From assembly GCA_045627385.1 (NCBI GenBank), contig JAZQNO010000028.1, positions 62,001 to 126,000 of the forward strand: DNA of 64,000 bases. The letters run 5' to 3'. The first letter of the stretch is position 1, and each line of letters begins with the position of its first letter. This DNA is from UBA1757 sp045627385 (GTDB lineage: Bacteria; Bacteroidota; Bacteroidia; Bacteroidales; UBA1402). Positions 1 through 9,265 of the stretch are shown here, piece after piece. A model generated the notes under the pieces. That model searched no databases. It saw nothing but the letters and a program-made list of their open reading frames with translations, and was not told the origin of the DNA. A program made the translations under genes and the position numbers.

Positions 1-88
1 TTTCGAAATTCGCCGCAAAATTAATGATTGTATAAATATCGGTCAAATATACACGAGAAAAAATGAATCGGAAATGAGGAAAAAATGG

Positions 89-96
89 TAATTTTG
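89..96 (+). promoter_or_regulatory. Bacteroidetes -7 promoter element upstream of mazG
   Basis: The sequence TAATTTTG matches the Bacteroidetes sigma-ABfr -7 consensus TAnnTTTG exactly and lies 20 bases before the mazG start. No clear TTG sits at the expected -33 distance, so the call rests on the -7 box and its position. The preceding 88 bases are AT-rich and hold nothing else I can recognise. Confidence 0.5.
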
Positions 97-115
97 CGGA
101 AAGCGTTCACACGGA

Positions 116-946
116 ATGAATATGTCACACGATAAGGAATCGAAAATGCAGGCTTTCGGCCGTCTGCTCGACATTATGGACGAGCTGCGTGCCAAATGCC
201 CTTGGGACGGCAAACAGACGTTCGACAGTCTGCGTCCTCTGTCAATTGAAGAACTGTACGAACTGAGCGACGCGCTCGTCAAGAAGAACTACGACGATGT
301 CTGCAAGGAACTGGGCGATCTGCTGATGCACATCACTTTCTACGCCAAGATAGGAGAGGAGAAGCAGCTGTTCGACATTCAGGATGTCTGCGAACATATC
401 TGCGAAAAGCTCGTCTACCGTCACCCGCATATATACGGCGATACGGTCGCTGAGACGGCCAAGGCGGTGGAACAGAATTGGGAAAAGCTGAAACTCAGGG
501 AAAAAGGCGGCAACAAGACAGTTCTGGCCGGCGTTCCCGACGGACTGCCTTCGATGGTCAAGGCCTACCGCATGCAGGACAAGGCCCGCGGTGTGGGCTT
601 TGACTGGAGCGACCCTCAAGGTGCCTGGGACAAGGTGCAGGAAGAAATCTCTGAGGTCCGACAGGAAATGGACGCGCTGAAAAGCGCCGACAAGGCCCAG
701 TCACTGTCGGAAACCGACCGCAGCCGTCTGGAGTCGGAATTCGGTGACCTGTTTTTCAGTCTCATCAATGTGGCCCGACTTTACAAGGTCAATCCTGACA
801 ATGCTTTGGAACATACCAATCTGAAGTTTCATCAGCGTTTTGACTATCTGGAGGAGAAGACCCTTCAGGCAGGCCGACAGCTCAAAGATATGACACTGGA
901 GGAAATGGATGCCCTATGGGAGGAGTCCAAGCAACTTTACCGATAA
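116..946 (+). CDS. mazG: Nucleoside triphosphate pyrophosphohydrolase MazG
   Basis: Cytoplasmic house-cleaning enzyme that hydrolyses (d)NTPs to the monophosphate and pyrophosphate. The 276-residue protein has the two-repeat MazG layout: an N-terminal half with the CPWD motif and an acidic ExxE...ExxD helix pair (EELYE, then KELGDLL), and a C-terminal half with a second acidic set (EEISEVRQE, then ESEFGDLFF) followed by the NPDNALEHTNLKFHQRF signature. The length fits the full-length bacterial form rather than single-domain phage or toxin-linked MazG. The start at 116 or the ATG at 122 are equally plausible. It is followed after 15 bases by the methyltransferase gene and probably shares its transcript. 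Confidence 0.93.
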   Translation: MNMSHDKESKMQAFGRLLDIMDELRAKCPWDGKQTFDSLRPLSIEELYELSDALVKKNYDDVCKELGDLLMHITFYAKIGEEKQLFDIQDVCEHICEKLVYRHPHIYGDTVAETAKAVEQNWEKLKLREKGGNKTVLAGVPDGLPSMVKAYRMQDKARGVGFDWSDPQGAWDKVQEEISEVRQEMDALKSADKAQSLSETDRSRLESEFGDLFFSLINVARLYKVNPDNALEHTNLKFHQRFDYLEEKTLQAGRQLKDMTLEEMDALWEESKQLYR

Positions 947-961
947 CGATCTGATGGCGGA

Positions 962-2431
962 ATGACTGTTCCTGAGGCTTTTGAATCACAGATGCGGGCG
1001 CTGCTGCCTGAGGAGTACGAGGCTTTTGTCTCGGCCATGGATCGGCCTGCCGTGGCCAGTCTGCGTCTGAACCGTCGCAAGTCAGAGGGCATTTCTTTGC
1101 CGGCTGCGGAAATCTCCCGCGTGCCCTGGTGCCCGGCGGGTGTCTGTCTGGAAACGCGTCCGTCCTACACGGCAGACCCTCTGTTTCATGCCGGCTGCTA
1201 TTATGTGCAGGAAACTTCGTCTATGTTTCTGTGGACGGCCGTGGCGCAAGCGCTTCGGACGATGGATGTGCAAGGGAAAGCTCTGCGGGTGCTGGATCTG
1301 TGCGCCGCTCCAGGCGGCAAGTCTACTCTGTTGCTCGATGCGCTTCCCGAGGGCAGTCTGCTGGTGGCCAACGAGGTGGTCCCTCAGCGTGCCCATATTC
1401 TGGCTGAAAATCTCATCAAATGGGGAAATGCCCATATCATGGTCACCCAAGCCGATCCTTCGGCATTCGGCCGTCTGTTCCAATCGGGTCGGAAAAATTG
1501 GGAAAAGGCTTTTCCCGACGGCGGTTTCGACCTGATATTGACCGATGTGCCCTGCTCCGGAGAAGGGATGTTCCGTAAAGAACCGGAGGCGGTGCGCCAG
1601 TGGACTCCCGGTCTGGTGGCCGATACGGCCGCTCTCCAACGCGAAATCTTGCGCTCGGTCTGGCCGGCGCTGCGTCCGGGCGGCTGTCTCATCTACAGTA
1701 CCTGCACGTTCAATCTCAGGGAAAATGAGGAAAATGTCCTGTGGATGGTTCGCGAATTGGACGCCAGACCGGTTCCCATCGATACGCAGGACATTCTGGG
1801 GAAGAGCAGGGAAGAGCTCGCGCTGAGCGGCTCGCTCGATTACGCCGAAGGCAAAGATTTGCCAGTCAACCGTTTCCTGTTTCACCGTACCTCCGGGGAA
1901 GGCCTGTTCATGACCTTGCTCCGAAAGGAATCCTCCTCAACCGCCTCGGCTGCCGAAAAGCGTTTGTCAGCGGATGCATCCGCTGACAGACAGAAAGCCG
2001 CCGATCGTGAACTCTTGCTCAAATGCGGATTGAAGCGGCCAGAACAATTTCTCCATACGGAATTCGCCGGCCGGCACTGGGCTTTGCCCCTGATGCTCGG
2101 CCCAGTGTTTGAAGCTTTCGACAAGGCGCATATCCGCTTGCTTCATACCGGTATTTGTCTGGGAGAACTCAAGGGAAAGGATCTGGTTCCCGACGTGTCT
2201 CTGGCGCTGAGCTGCGAACTCGACACCGACCGTGTCGCCACCTGCGCGCTTGACCGTCCGCAAGCCCTCGCATACCTGCGTCGGGAGGCTTTGGTATTGC
2301 CTCCGGAGACGCCTAGAGGCTTTGTTCTGCTCTGTTACGAAGGCTGGCCCTTGGGTTGGGTGAAGAACCTCGGAAACCGCGCGAATAATATGTATCCAAA
2401 CGAATGGCGCATCCGTTCGCAAATAGTGTAA
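962..2431 (+). CDS. NOL1/NOP2/Sun-family rRNA (cytosine-C5) methyltransferase, RsmF-like
   Basis: SAM-dependent enzyme that methylates C5 of cytosine in RNA, most likely rRNA. Motif I (VLDLCAAPGGKS) gives the SAM site. Motif IV has PCSGEGMFRK with Cys198, and motif VI has YSTCTF with Cys248, the two cysteines used for release and nucleophilic attack in this family. At 489 residues it carries the C-terminal extension typical of RsmF/YebU proteins, ending in a GWxLGWxKxxGNRxNNxYPxxWRIR segment that resembles the PUA-like tail of that branch. It lies downstream of mazG with a 15-base gap. RsmF is the best guess; RsmB-type specificity is less likely because the N-terminal NusB-like domain is absent. 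Confidence 0.9.
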   Translation: MTVPEAFESQMRALLPEEYEAFVSAMDRPAVASLRLNRRKSEGISLPAAEISRVPWCPAGVCLETRPSYTADPLFHAGCYYVQETSSMFLWTAVAQALRTMDVQGKALRVLDLCAAPGGKSTLLLDALPEGSLLVANEVVPQRAHILAENLIKWGNAHIMVTQADPSAFGRLFQSGRKNWEKAFPDGGFDLILTDVPCSGEGMFRKEPEAVRQWTPGLVADTAALQREILRSVWPALRPGGCLIYSTCTFNLRENEENVLWMVRELDARPVPIDTQDILGKSREELALSGSLDYAEGKDLPVNRFLFHRTSGEGLFMTLLRKESSSTASAAEKRLSADASADRQKAADRELLLKCGLKRPEQFLHTEFAGRHWALPLMLGPVFEAFDKAHIRLLHTGICLGELKGKDLVPDVSLALSCELDTDRVATCALDRPQALAYLRREALVLPPETPRGFVLLCYEGWPLGWVKNLGNRANNMYPNEWRIRSQIV

Positions 2432-2453
2432 TCAAATCAACAAACAATTGAAT

Positions 2454-2975
2454 ATGAAAAAGATAGGCCTTATATCAGATACCCATTCCTACTGGGATCC
2501 CCGTTTCGCGGACTATTTTGCCTGCTGCGATGAAATCTGGCATGCCGGAGACTTCGGATCGGAGGAAATTGCTGAAAAATTGCTGGAAGTGAAGCCTCTC
2601 CGCGGTGTCGCCGGCAATTGCGACGGATATCCGATCCGATACCAGTTCGGGCCGGCCCTGTATTTCGAAGTGGAGGGGGTGAGTGTGCTGCTGACCCATA
2701 TCGGAGGATACCCCGGACACTATGCGCCACAGATTGTGCGGGCGCTCGACGAGTATCGGCCGAAACTTTTCGTCTGCGGTCATTCGCACATAGCCAAAGT
2801 CGTGTTCGACAAGTCGCGTCAGATGCTGTGTGTCAATCCTGGGGCTGCAGGACGACAGGGCTTTCATTTGATCAGAACGCTGATGCGTTTCGACTTGAAT
2901 GAAGGCAATATCGAAAATCTGGAAGTGATCGAACTCGGTCCGCGTGTGGAAGCGGCCGATGCACCGGAAGAGTAA
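2454..2975 (+). CDS. YfcE/MJ0936-family metallophosphoesterase
   Basis: Small (173 aa) calcineurin-like phosphoesterase of the YfcE group, which cleaves phosphodiesters in vitro; the cellular substrate is unknown. Metal-binding motifs appear in order: SDTH near the N-terminus, HAGDFGS, GNCD, LTHIGG and CGHSH. I take the ATG at 2454 because it begins the conserved MKKIGLISDTH strand; a TTG two codons upstream is not needed. It follows the methyltransferase gene by 22 bases and ends 15 bases before the convergent beta-barrel gene. Confidence 0.9.
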   Translation: MKKIGLISDTHSYWDPRFADYFACCDEIWHAGDFGSEEIAEKLLEVKPLRGVAGNCDGYPIRYQFGPALYFEVEGVSVLLTHIGGYPGHYAPQIVRALDEYRPKLFVCGHSHIAKVVFDKSRQMLCVNPGAAGRQGFHLIRTLMRFDLNEGNIENLEVIELGPRVEAADAPEE

Positions 2976-2990
2976 GGGCTTCAAATCGTC

Positions 2991-5900
2991 TTAGAAACCG
3001 CGTCCGCCACCCATTCCGCCGGGGGCGCCGCCGCCGAATCCGCCGCCATTGAAACCTCCTCCGCCCATGTTGCCGCCTCGGGAACCTCCCATTCGGCCGC
3101 CGTTCATATTGCCTGTGGGCATTTCGGCAGGAGCTTGGAACGAATTGCCGTTGTCGCCGTTGGCGGCAGCCGACTCGGAATCGTCACTGCCCATGGTGCT
3201 GTTGGCTTCGGCGATGACATCGCGTCTGGCGCGGCTGCCTTGGTTCATACCCTGTCCACGGCCTCCCGGACGACCGCCGAAACGGCGTACACGGTAGGTG
3301 AGCGAAAGCATGAAATAGGAGGTCAGCATATCGGACTGGGAATAGGAGACTGAGTTGTCGCCGATGTTCTGGTTGATGTTCTGCCGCTGGCGCAGAATGT
3401 CGTTGGCACTCAACTGCAGTGTGAATTTCTTCTTGAAGACCGGCGCGTTGATGCTGGCGTTCCAGAGCAGTTCGTTGCGGTCGAAGCCTGCGTAACCCTG
3501 ACGGGCATTGAAACTGAGGTTGTTGTCGATGTTGATGTTGTAGGGAAGATGCAGGGTGACGTTGCCCGAAGTGGACCAGTTGATGGTGCTGCGGTTGCCG
3601 GTGCTGGTGTTGAGGTTGTTGAGTGTGTTGGAATAGCGGAACTGGCCGCGTGCGCCGACTTCGATGATGTCGTGCGTGAGGGTGAGCGACAGGTTTTCGC
3701 TAACGCTGTAGTTGTCGGTGATGCTGCGGTCGCCCAGCACCAGCTTTCCGTCAATGATGTCGTTGGGGTCGATGTTCTCCAGAGCCACGTTGCGGCTCGA
3801 ATAACCGATGCGCTGTTGATAGCTGGCGCTGGTGTTGGTGTTGAGATGCAGACGGTTCTGGATGATGGGACGGTTGTACATGACGCTTCCGTTCAGATTG
3901 AACGGATCTCTTTCGGCATTGACCGTCTGGCTGTATTGCTTGCCCGAGGCGTCGTAGATGCTGTTGCTGACGAGGGCGTCCTTGGTCACTGTGGCGTTGA
4001 GGGAGGTGCTGAAGGAGGCGAAGGTCACCTGGTTCGACTTGGAGTACTGCAGACGCATCGTGTGGGCGAAAGAGGGCAGCAGATAGGGGTTGCCCACCGT
4101 TTCGCGCATGGCGTTGGTATTGTTCTTGACGGGCTGCATCTGCTGGATGGACGGCTCGCTGGAGCGGCCGCGGTATTCCACGCGTACATATTCGCGGCGG
4201 TTGCCTCCCAGATTCCAGCGGACATTCAGTGAAGGAGAATAGTTGAAAACGGAATTGGGAATGTCACGCACGGTTCCGTCGCCGTACAGAGTGTAGCTGT
4301 AGCTCTGTGAAGGCTGGGCGGTCATGCCGGCCGTCAGATTCAGGTTGGTGCCGCGGTAATTGTAGTTCAGCGAGAGGTCTTCCGAAAGACTGCGGTTCCA
4401 GGTCTCGTTGCTGTATTCTTCGTTCCAGCTGGTCCATTCTCCGGTGAGTTCGTCGTAGTCGTACTGGTCGCGGACGGAACTGCGGTTGGAGTAGTTGACC
4501 GATCCGTTGAATTCGATGACGTTGTAGATGTTCCACAAGGGCTCGACAAAAGATCCCCGGAACGAGAGCGAGTAGTTGTCCGACCGGTTCTTGTTCCTCT
4601 GGTTGCGGATATCGGCCGAATCGCCGGGCATGTATTTGTTGGAAATGTTGGTGCCTTCACCCTTGCTGTTGCTGAAATTGCCGCGCAGGTTTCCGGTGAG
4701 GGTGCGGCCCTGTTTCTTTCCCGATTTGTGGCTGAACATGACGGTCAGGCCCGCATTCACGTTTCTCGAACTGTTGTCGTTGGCGGAATTGCCCCAGGAG
4801 GTGGTGTCGCCGTTGGTGTAGTACTCGAAGGTGCGGTCGCTGTGGCTGGAGTTGAAGCCGTAGCTCAGATTGGGCTGGATGACCAGGGTGTTGAGCGTGT
4901 CGAGTTTCCAGTGCAGGTCGTAGTTGAGACTGGCGTTGTTGCTCACCGAGTAGGAACGCGAGAAGGAGGTGTCGGCGCTGGTCACGTCGCGCAGCCAGCT
5001 TTCTGTCTTGGAACTGCTGCGTCCCTGGTTGGTGGAGTGGTTGTAGGTGATGTGGCCGCTCATGTCGACCGAGTCGCCTTTGAACGACATGCTGTTGTTG
5101 ACACCGATGTTCTGGGTGGAGGTGATGCCGCTGCCGCCGCTCCATCCGCGGTTGCCGGCACCTCGGCTGCTGCGGGAGCCGTTGGCGTTGTTGGCGCCGG
5201 CTGTGAGACTGGTCCGGATGTCTTTGTTGAACCAGTTGATCATGGTGTTGGCGTTGTAGCGGGCGTCTTCGTCGATAAACTTGTCGATCCAGCGGTCATA
5301 GGGTTCGCTGCGGTAGTTGCTGTTGCGGTATGTGGGTGAAACGTAATCTTTAAAACCCTTGTCGTAGTCGGCACCCAGACCGCCGCCCAGATTGCCGAAG
5401 GTGCCCTTGTTGCGGTCGGGCTTGATTTTCAGATTGATGATGCGTTTGGTCTCGCCGTCTTCCACGCCGGTCAGCTGGGCCATTTCCGATTTTTCGTCAA
5501 TCACCTGCACCTTGTCGATCATGTCGGCCGTGAGGTTTTTGGTGACCATCTCGATATCGCCGTCGAAGAATTTCTTTCCGTCCACACGGATGCGGCTGAT
5601 GCTTTCTCCGTTGACCGTGATGTTGCCGTCCACATCGACCACAAATCCTGGCAGTCGTTTGAACAGGTCTTCAACAACGGCATCTTCCTGCAGTTTGAAG
5701 GCCCCCGCGTTGTATTCGACGGTGTCGCCCTTGACGATCATCTGCGCGGCCATTCCCGACACTTCGGCCTCCTTCAGCATTTTCACATCCTCTTCCATCA
5801 TGATGTTGTTGAGAATGCGCGACTTTCCCTTGATTTCGACATTGACGAACTGGGTCTTGTAAGTCAGATACTTGACTTCGATGATGTAATTGCCGTTGCT

Positions 5901-6107
5901 GACCTTGTTGAAAGAAAATCGTCCGGCAAAGTCGGTCACGGTACCGTTCACCATCATGGAGTCCTGTGCCCGCAGCATTCTCACGGTCGCCATTTCGACC
6001 GCGCCTTCATTGACCTTGTCAAGCACCTTTCCTTGAAGGGTGTACTGGGCTGAAACCCTGACAAAGCAGGTCAGACAGCAAATAATGGTGACGAGTTTTC
6101 GCAACAT
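2991..6107 (-). CDS. Outer-membrane beta-barrel protein with carboxypeptidase-like regulatory domain and Gly-rich tail (downstream paralog)
   Basis: Large (1038 aa) outer-membrane protein. Residues 1-20 are a signal peptide. Residues of about 22-105 form a carboxypeptidase regulatory-like/CNA-type beta-sandwich, followed by a plug-like segment with RVDGKKFFDGD. A long Asn/Ser/Tyr-rich beta-barrel of the OMP_b-brl_3 (TonB-receptor-like) kind runs to about residue 943. The last 95 residues leave the barrel pattern and become Gly/Arg/Met/Asn-rich, ending in GGGRGF. No SusD partner lies nearby, so this is probably not a classical SusC importer. It is a diverged duplicate of the gene just upstream (36-base gap), and the two are probably cotranscribed. 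Substrate unknown. Confidence 0.85.
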   Translation of the reverse strand: MLRKLVTIICCLTCFVRVSAQYTLQGKVLDKVNEGAVEMATVRMLRAQDSMMVNGTVTDFAGRFSFNKVSNGNYIIEVKYLTYKTQFVNVEIKGKSRILNNIMMEEDVKMLKEAEVSGMAAQMIVKGDTVEYNAGAFKLQEDAVVEDLFKRLPGFVVDVDGNITVNGESISRIRVDGKKFFDGDIEMVTKNLTADMIDKVQVIDEKSEMAQLTGVEDGETKRIINLKIKPDRNKGTFGNLGGGLGADYDKGFKDYVSPTYRNSNYRSEPYDRWIDKFIDEDARYNANTMINWFNKDIRTSLTAGANNANGSRSSRGAGNRGWSGGSGITSTQNIGVNNSMSFKGDSVDMSGHITYNHSTNQGRSSSKTESWLRDVTSADTSFSRSYSVSNNASLNYDLHWKLDTLNTLVIQPNLSYGFNSSHSDRTFEYYTNGDTTSWGNSANDNSSRNVNAGLTVMFSHKSGKKQGRTLTGNLRGNFSNSKGEGTNISNKYMPGDSADIRNQRNKNRSDNYSLSFRGSFVEPLWNIYNVIEFNGSVNYSNRSSVRDQYDYDELTGEWTSWNEEYSNETWNRSLSEDLSLNYNYRGTNLNLTAGMTAQPSQSYSYTLYGDGTVRDIPNSVFNYSPSLNVRWNLGGNRREYVRVEYRGRSSEPSIQQMQPVKNNTNAMRETVGNPYLLPSFAHTMRLQYSKSNQVTFASFSTSLNATVTKDALVSNSIYDASGKQYSQTVNAERDPFNLNGSVMYNRPIIQNRLHLNTNTSASYQQRIGYSSRNVALENIDPNDIIDGKLVLGDRSITDNYSVSENLSLTLTHDIIEVGARGQFRYSNTLNNLNTSTGNRSTINWSTSGNVTLHLPYNINIDNNLSFNARQGYAGFDRNELLWNASINAPVFKKKFTLQLSANDILRQRQNINQNIGDNSVSYSQSDMLTSYFMLSLTYRVRRFGGRPGGRGQGMNQGSRARRDVIAEANSTMGSDDSESAAANGDNGNSFQAPAEMPTGNMNGGRMGGSRGGNMGGGGFNGGGFGGGAPGGMGGGRGF

Positions 6108-6143
6108 TGGAATAATCTCAATTTTGAATGGTGGGAGCCTTTA

Positions 6144-9074
6144 TCACATACCCATCGGCGGGAAGCCTCCCATGCCGCCGCCCATAGGCATACCTCCTCC
6201 CATCATTCCCTGACCGCGACCTTGACCGCCTTGTCCGCGGCCCTGTCCGCGACCTTGGCCGCGCTGGCCTTCCATACCGGGCATGCCGTAGCCGCCCATC
6301 ATGTTGTCACGGCTGGCACCGCCGGCGAAACGGGCGATCTTCCAGGTGACTGTCAGCAGGAAATAAGAGGGGAGAGTGTTGTATTTGTTGTAGGAGATGT
6401 AGTTGTCGCCGATGTTCTGGCTGATGTTGAGACGCTGGCGCAGAATGTCGGTCATGCTCAGACTGAGCGTGACTTTGTTGCGGATGGTCTTGTCGATGGA
6501 AGCGTTCCACAGCACTTCGCTCTGGTCGAAGTTGGCATAGCCCTGACGGTTGCTGTAGCTGAGGTCGGTGGCGATGTTGATGCTGTAGGGAAGATGCAGG
6601 TTGATGTTGCCGCTGCCCGACCAGTTCATCGTATTCTGGATGTTGTTGCTCAGATGGTTGAAAGTGTGGTTGTAGCTGAACGAACCGCGAGCGCCGATTT
6701 CGATGATGTCCTGAGTGAGGGTCAGCGAAAGGTTTTCGTTGGCTCCGTAGCTCTGTGTAAGGCTCTCGTCGCCTCGTGCCAGATTGTTGATGTCGATGAT
6801 TTCGCCAGCCACCATGCGACGGGTGTAGCCCACGCGCTCCTGGTAGTTGACGGTGGTGCGGGTGTTGAGGTGGAGCAGGTTGGTGATGAGGGGCGTGTTG
6901 TACATCAGGCTGCCGTTCATGTTGAAAGGCATGCGGTCGGCGTTGACCGTCTGGTTGTACTGTTTGCCGGTGGCATCGTAGATACTGTTGGAAACCAGGG
7001 CGTTCTGAGTGAACGAACCGAAGAGAGTCACGTTCCACGAAGCGAAGGTGACTGCGTTGAAGCGGGTCATGATCAGACGCAGGTTCTGGCTGTAGGAGGG
7101 ATTCAGTTCGGCGTTTCCGACGGTTTCATGCATCAGGTTTTCGTTGTTCTTGACTGGCTGCATCTGGGTGACGCTGGGCTGCTGGGTGTTGCCGCGGTAT
7201 TCCATGCGCAGGAAATTGCGGCGGTCGCCGAAGTTGTAGCGCACGCTCAGGGTAGGCGAGTAGTTGACAATCTTCTGGTCAACCTCATAAGGGTCTTCTC
7301 CGTTGAGATAGGTGGTGCGGCTGTAGTTCTGGCTGGGCTGCACGCGCATGCCGGCCATCACGTTGACGGTGCCGTCGTTGTAGCGGTAGTTCAGTTCGGC
7401 CACCTCAGACATGCTGCGGTTGAGGTAGTCGTTGCTGTATTCGGTGTCGATGACGGTGTATTCACCGCTGGCATCCTGGTCGTACTGGTTCTTGTCGGAC
7501 GTACGGCTGTTGTAGTTGAACGATGCCGAAACTTCGACGAAGTTCTTCAGGTTCCAGAGGGGCTCGACATAGGAACTTCTCAGACCCAGGCTGTAGTTGT
7601 CGGAACCGTTGTCGGTCATCTGGTCCACGATGGTCTGGTCGTCGGGAGTGTTCTTTTCGGAGTAGTTGAAACTGTTGGTGGTCGTCTGGCCCAGCGAACC
7701 GTTGGCCTGGGTGGTGAAGGTGCGGCCGGCGCGCTTGGCCGATTTGTGGCTGTAGATGAGGTTCAGTCGGGTGTTGAGGTTGTCCGATACGCTGGAGTTC
7801 TGCGAGCCGCCCCAAGAGGTGGAGTCGCCGTTGGTGTAGTAGTCGTATTCGGACCAACTATTGGAAGTGCTGCGGCTGAAACTGAGGTTGGGCTGGATGA
7901 TGAGAGTGTTGAGGGTGTCGATGTGCCATTCGACTTCGAAGCGGAAATTGCTGTTGTTGATGTCGGAGACAGAACCGTTGCGCGAATTATTGGTCAGCGT
8001 ATCGCCGGCCAGCCAGCTGTCGCGGCTGCTTTCGCTGTTGTTGGTGTTGTGTGAGTGGTTGTAGGAAATGTCGCCGCCTGCCAGCAGGTCGTCGCTGAAA
8101 GCCGTGTTGTTGTTGACACCGATGTTCTGGGTGCTGGTGATGCCGCCGCTGGCGCCGCCCCATCCGCCCATGCCGCGTCCGCTGCGGCTGGTGTTGGTGT
8201 TGTTGGCACCGGCCACCAGAGAGGTCTGGGTGTCGCCCAGCATGAAGTTGATGAAGGTGTTGGCATTGTAACGGGCGTCATTCTCCATGAACTGGCTCCA
8301 GTCATAGTCGGGCGAGATGTAGTTCTGGTCCATGTCGGCACCGCCGGCTCCGCTTACATTGCCGAAAATGCCTTTACGGCGGTTCTTTTTGAGGGTGATG
8401 TTGATAATCCGCTCCGTGTTGTCGTCTTCGAAACCGGTCAGTTTGGCCATATCGGATTTTTCGTCGATGACCTGAATCTTCTCAACCATGTCGGCGGTCA
8501 GGTTCTTGGTGGTCATCTGAATGTCGCCGTCGAAGAATTTCTTTCCGTCCACTTTGATGCGCGAGATGGTCTCGCCGTTGACCGTGATGCTTCCGCCGCT
8601 GACTTCCACACCTGGCAGACGTTTGAGAAGGTCTTCAACCACAGCGTTCTCGGCCGTTTTGAAGGCGGCCGCATTGAATTCCATCGTGTCGACTTTGACA
8701 ATCATCTGGGCGGCCATTCCGGTCACCTGTACGGCACTCAGATTCTGTACGTTTTCTTCGAGCAGGATATTCTTGAGAATCATCGAACGGCCTTTGACTT
8801 CGACTGGTTCATATTTGGTGATGTAACCCAAAAATTTGACTTCGATGAGGTATTTGCCACTCTTGACGCGGTTGAGTGAGAAGCTTCCGAACTGGTCGGT
8901 GGCGGCTCCGGTGACATAGGAAGAGTCTTTCTGATTGAGCAATCTGACGGTGGCCATTTCGATGGCGCCGTCAGTGGCCTTGTCCAGCACTTTGGACTGG
9001 ATGGTGTAGTCGGCCGCCATTACAGCGGTGAAAGTCAGCAGAATAAGTAGGCAGGAGAGGAGGATACGTTTCAT
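6144..9074 (-). CDS. Outer-membrane beta-barrel protein with carboxypeptidase-like regulatory domain and Gly/Met/Arg-Gln-rich tail (upstream paralog)
   Basis: This 976-residue protein has the same plan as its downstream neighbour: signal peptide (about 1-20), carboxypeptidase-like domain, plug-like region with the shared RVDGKKFF/KVDGKKFF motif, and an Asn/Ser/Tyr-rich barrel. Long stretches align with the neighbour, for example LPYNINID versus LPYSINIA and the QNIGVNN block, which indicates tandem duplication. The last 60 residues form a low-complexity tail of GQGR repeats and Gly-Met runs that ends in PPMGM rather than the usual terminal aromatic residue of barrel proteins. It is the first gene of the minus-strand pair. 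The ligand is unknown, and no SusD-like gene is present. Confidence 0.85.
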   Translation of the reverse strand: MKRILLSCLLILLTFTAVMAADYTIQSKVLDKATDGAIEMATVRLLNQKDSSYVTGAATDQFGSFSLNRVKSGKYLIEVKFLGYITKYEPVEVKGRSMILKNILLEENVQNLSAVQVTGMAAQMIVKVDTMEFNAAAFKTAENAVVEDLLKRLPGVEVSGGSITVNGETISRIKVDGKKFFDGDIQMTTKNLTADMVEKIQVIDEKSDMAKLTGFEDDNTERIINITLKKNRRKGIFGNVSGAGGADMDQNYISPDYDWSQFMENDARYNANTFINFMLGDTQTSLVAGANNTNTSRSGRGMGGWGGASGGITSTQNIGVNNNTAFSDDLLAGGDISYNHSHNTNNSESSRDSWLAGDTLTNNSRNGSVSDINNSNFRFEVEWHIDTLNTLIIQPNLSFSRSTSNSWSEYDYYTNGDSTSWGGSQNSSVSDNLNTRLNLIYSHKSAKRAGRTFTTQANGSLGQTTTNSFNYSEKNTPDDQTIVDQMTDNGSDNYSLGLRSSYVEPLWNLKNFVEVSASFNYNSRTSDKNQYDQDASGEYTVIDTEYSNDYLNRSMSEVAELNYRYNDGTVNVMAGMRVQPSQNYSRTTYLNGEDPYEVDQKIVNYSPTLSVRYNFGDRRNFLRMEYRGNTQQPSVTQMQPVKNNENLMHETVGNAELNPSYSQNLRLIMTRFNAVTFASWNVTLFGSFTQNALVSNSIYDATGKQYNQTVNADRMPFNMNGSLMYNTPLITNLLHLNTRTTVNYQERVGYTRRMVAGEIIDINNLARGDESLTQSYGANENLSLTLTQDIIEIGARGSFSYNHTFNHLSNNIQNTMNWSGSGNINLHLPYSINIATDLSYSNRQGYANFDQSEVLWNASIDKTIRNKVTLSLSMTDILRQRLNISQNIGDNYISYNKYNTLPSYFLLTVTWKIARFAGGASRDNMMGGYGMPGMEGQRGQGRGQGRGQGGQGRGQGMMGGGMPMGGGMGGFPPMGM

Positions 9075-9223
9075 TTGAAATACACTTCTTTTTTTTTGTT
9101 CGAACCTTTGATGGAACGGATTTTGCTTGGTTTAATAAGAGCCCGCGAATTTACATTTTTTATATGAATAATGGATTAGTGAAAAAAAATGTGTCGAAAG
9201 GCGAATTGTTAGGGGAATTGCGT

Positions 9224-9231
9224 TATTTTTG
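9224..9231 (+). promoter_or_regulatory. Bacteroidetes -7 promoter element upstream of kduI
   Basis: TATTTTTG matches TAnnTTTG perfectly and is followed by GC, as is common in this phylum. It lies 34 bases before the preferred kduI start, so it would head the whole uronate/arabinose run. A TTG at 9206-9208 is closer than the standard 19-20 base spacing, so the -33 box is doubtful. The 190 bases between the beta-barrel start and kduI hold this element and otherwise AT-rich sequence. Confidence 0.55.
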
Positions 9232-9265
9232 CAAGTTAAGAGAACAATCACTAAAACCATTGGAT

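Noticed and set aside
6222..8054. 610-codon open frame antisense to the upstream beta-barrel gene
   Set aside because: It lies wholly opposite a well-supported gene and its product is a Val/Ala/Gly/Asp-rich string without domains, as expected from the complement of Asn/Thr/Ser-rich coding.
9164..9265. In-frame N-terminal extension of kduI
   Set aside because: It would place the promoter -7 box inside the gene and add residues absent from the family, while the 9266 start gives exact alignment of metal-ligand numbering.
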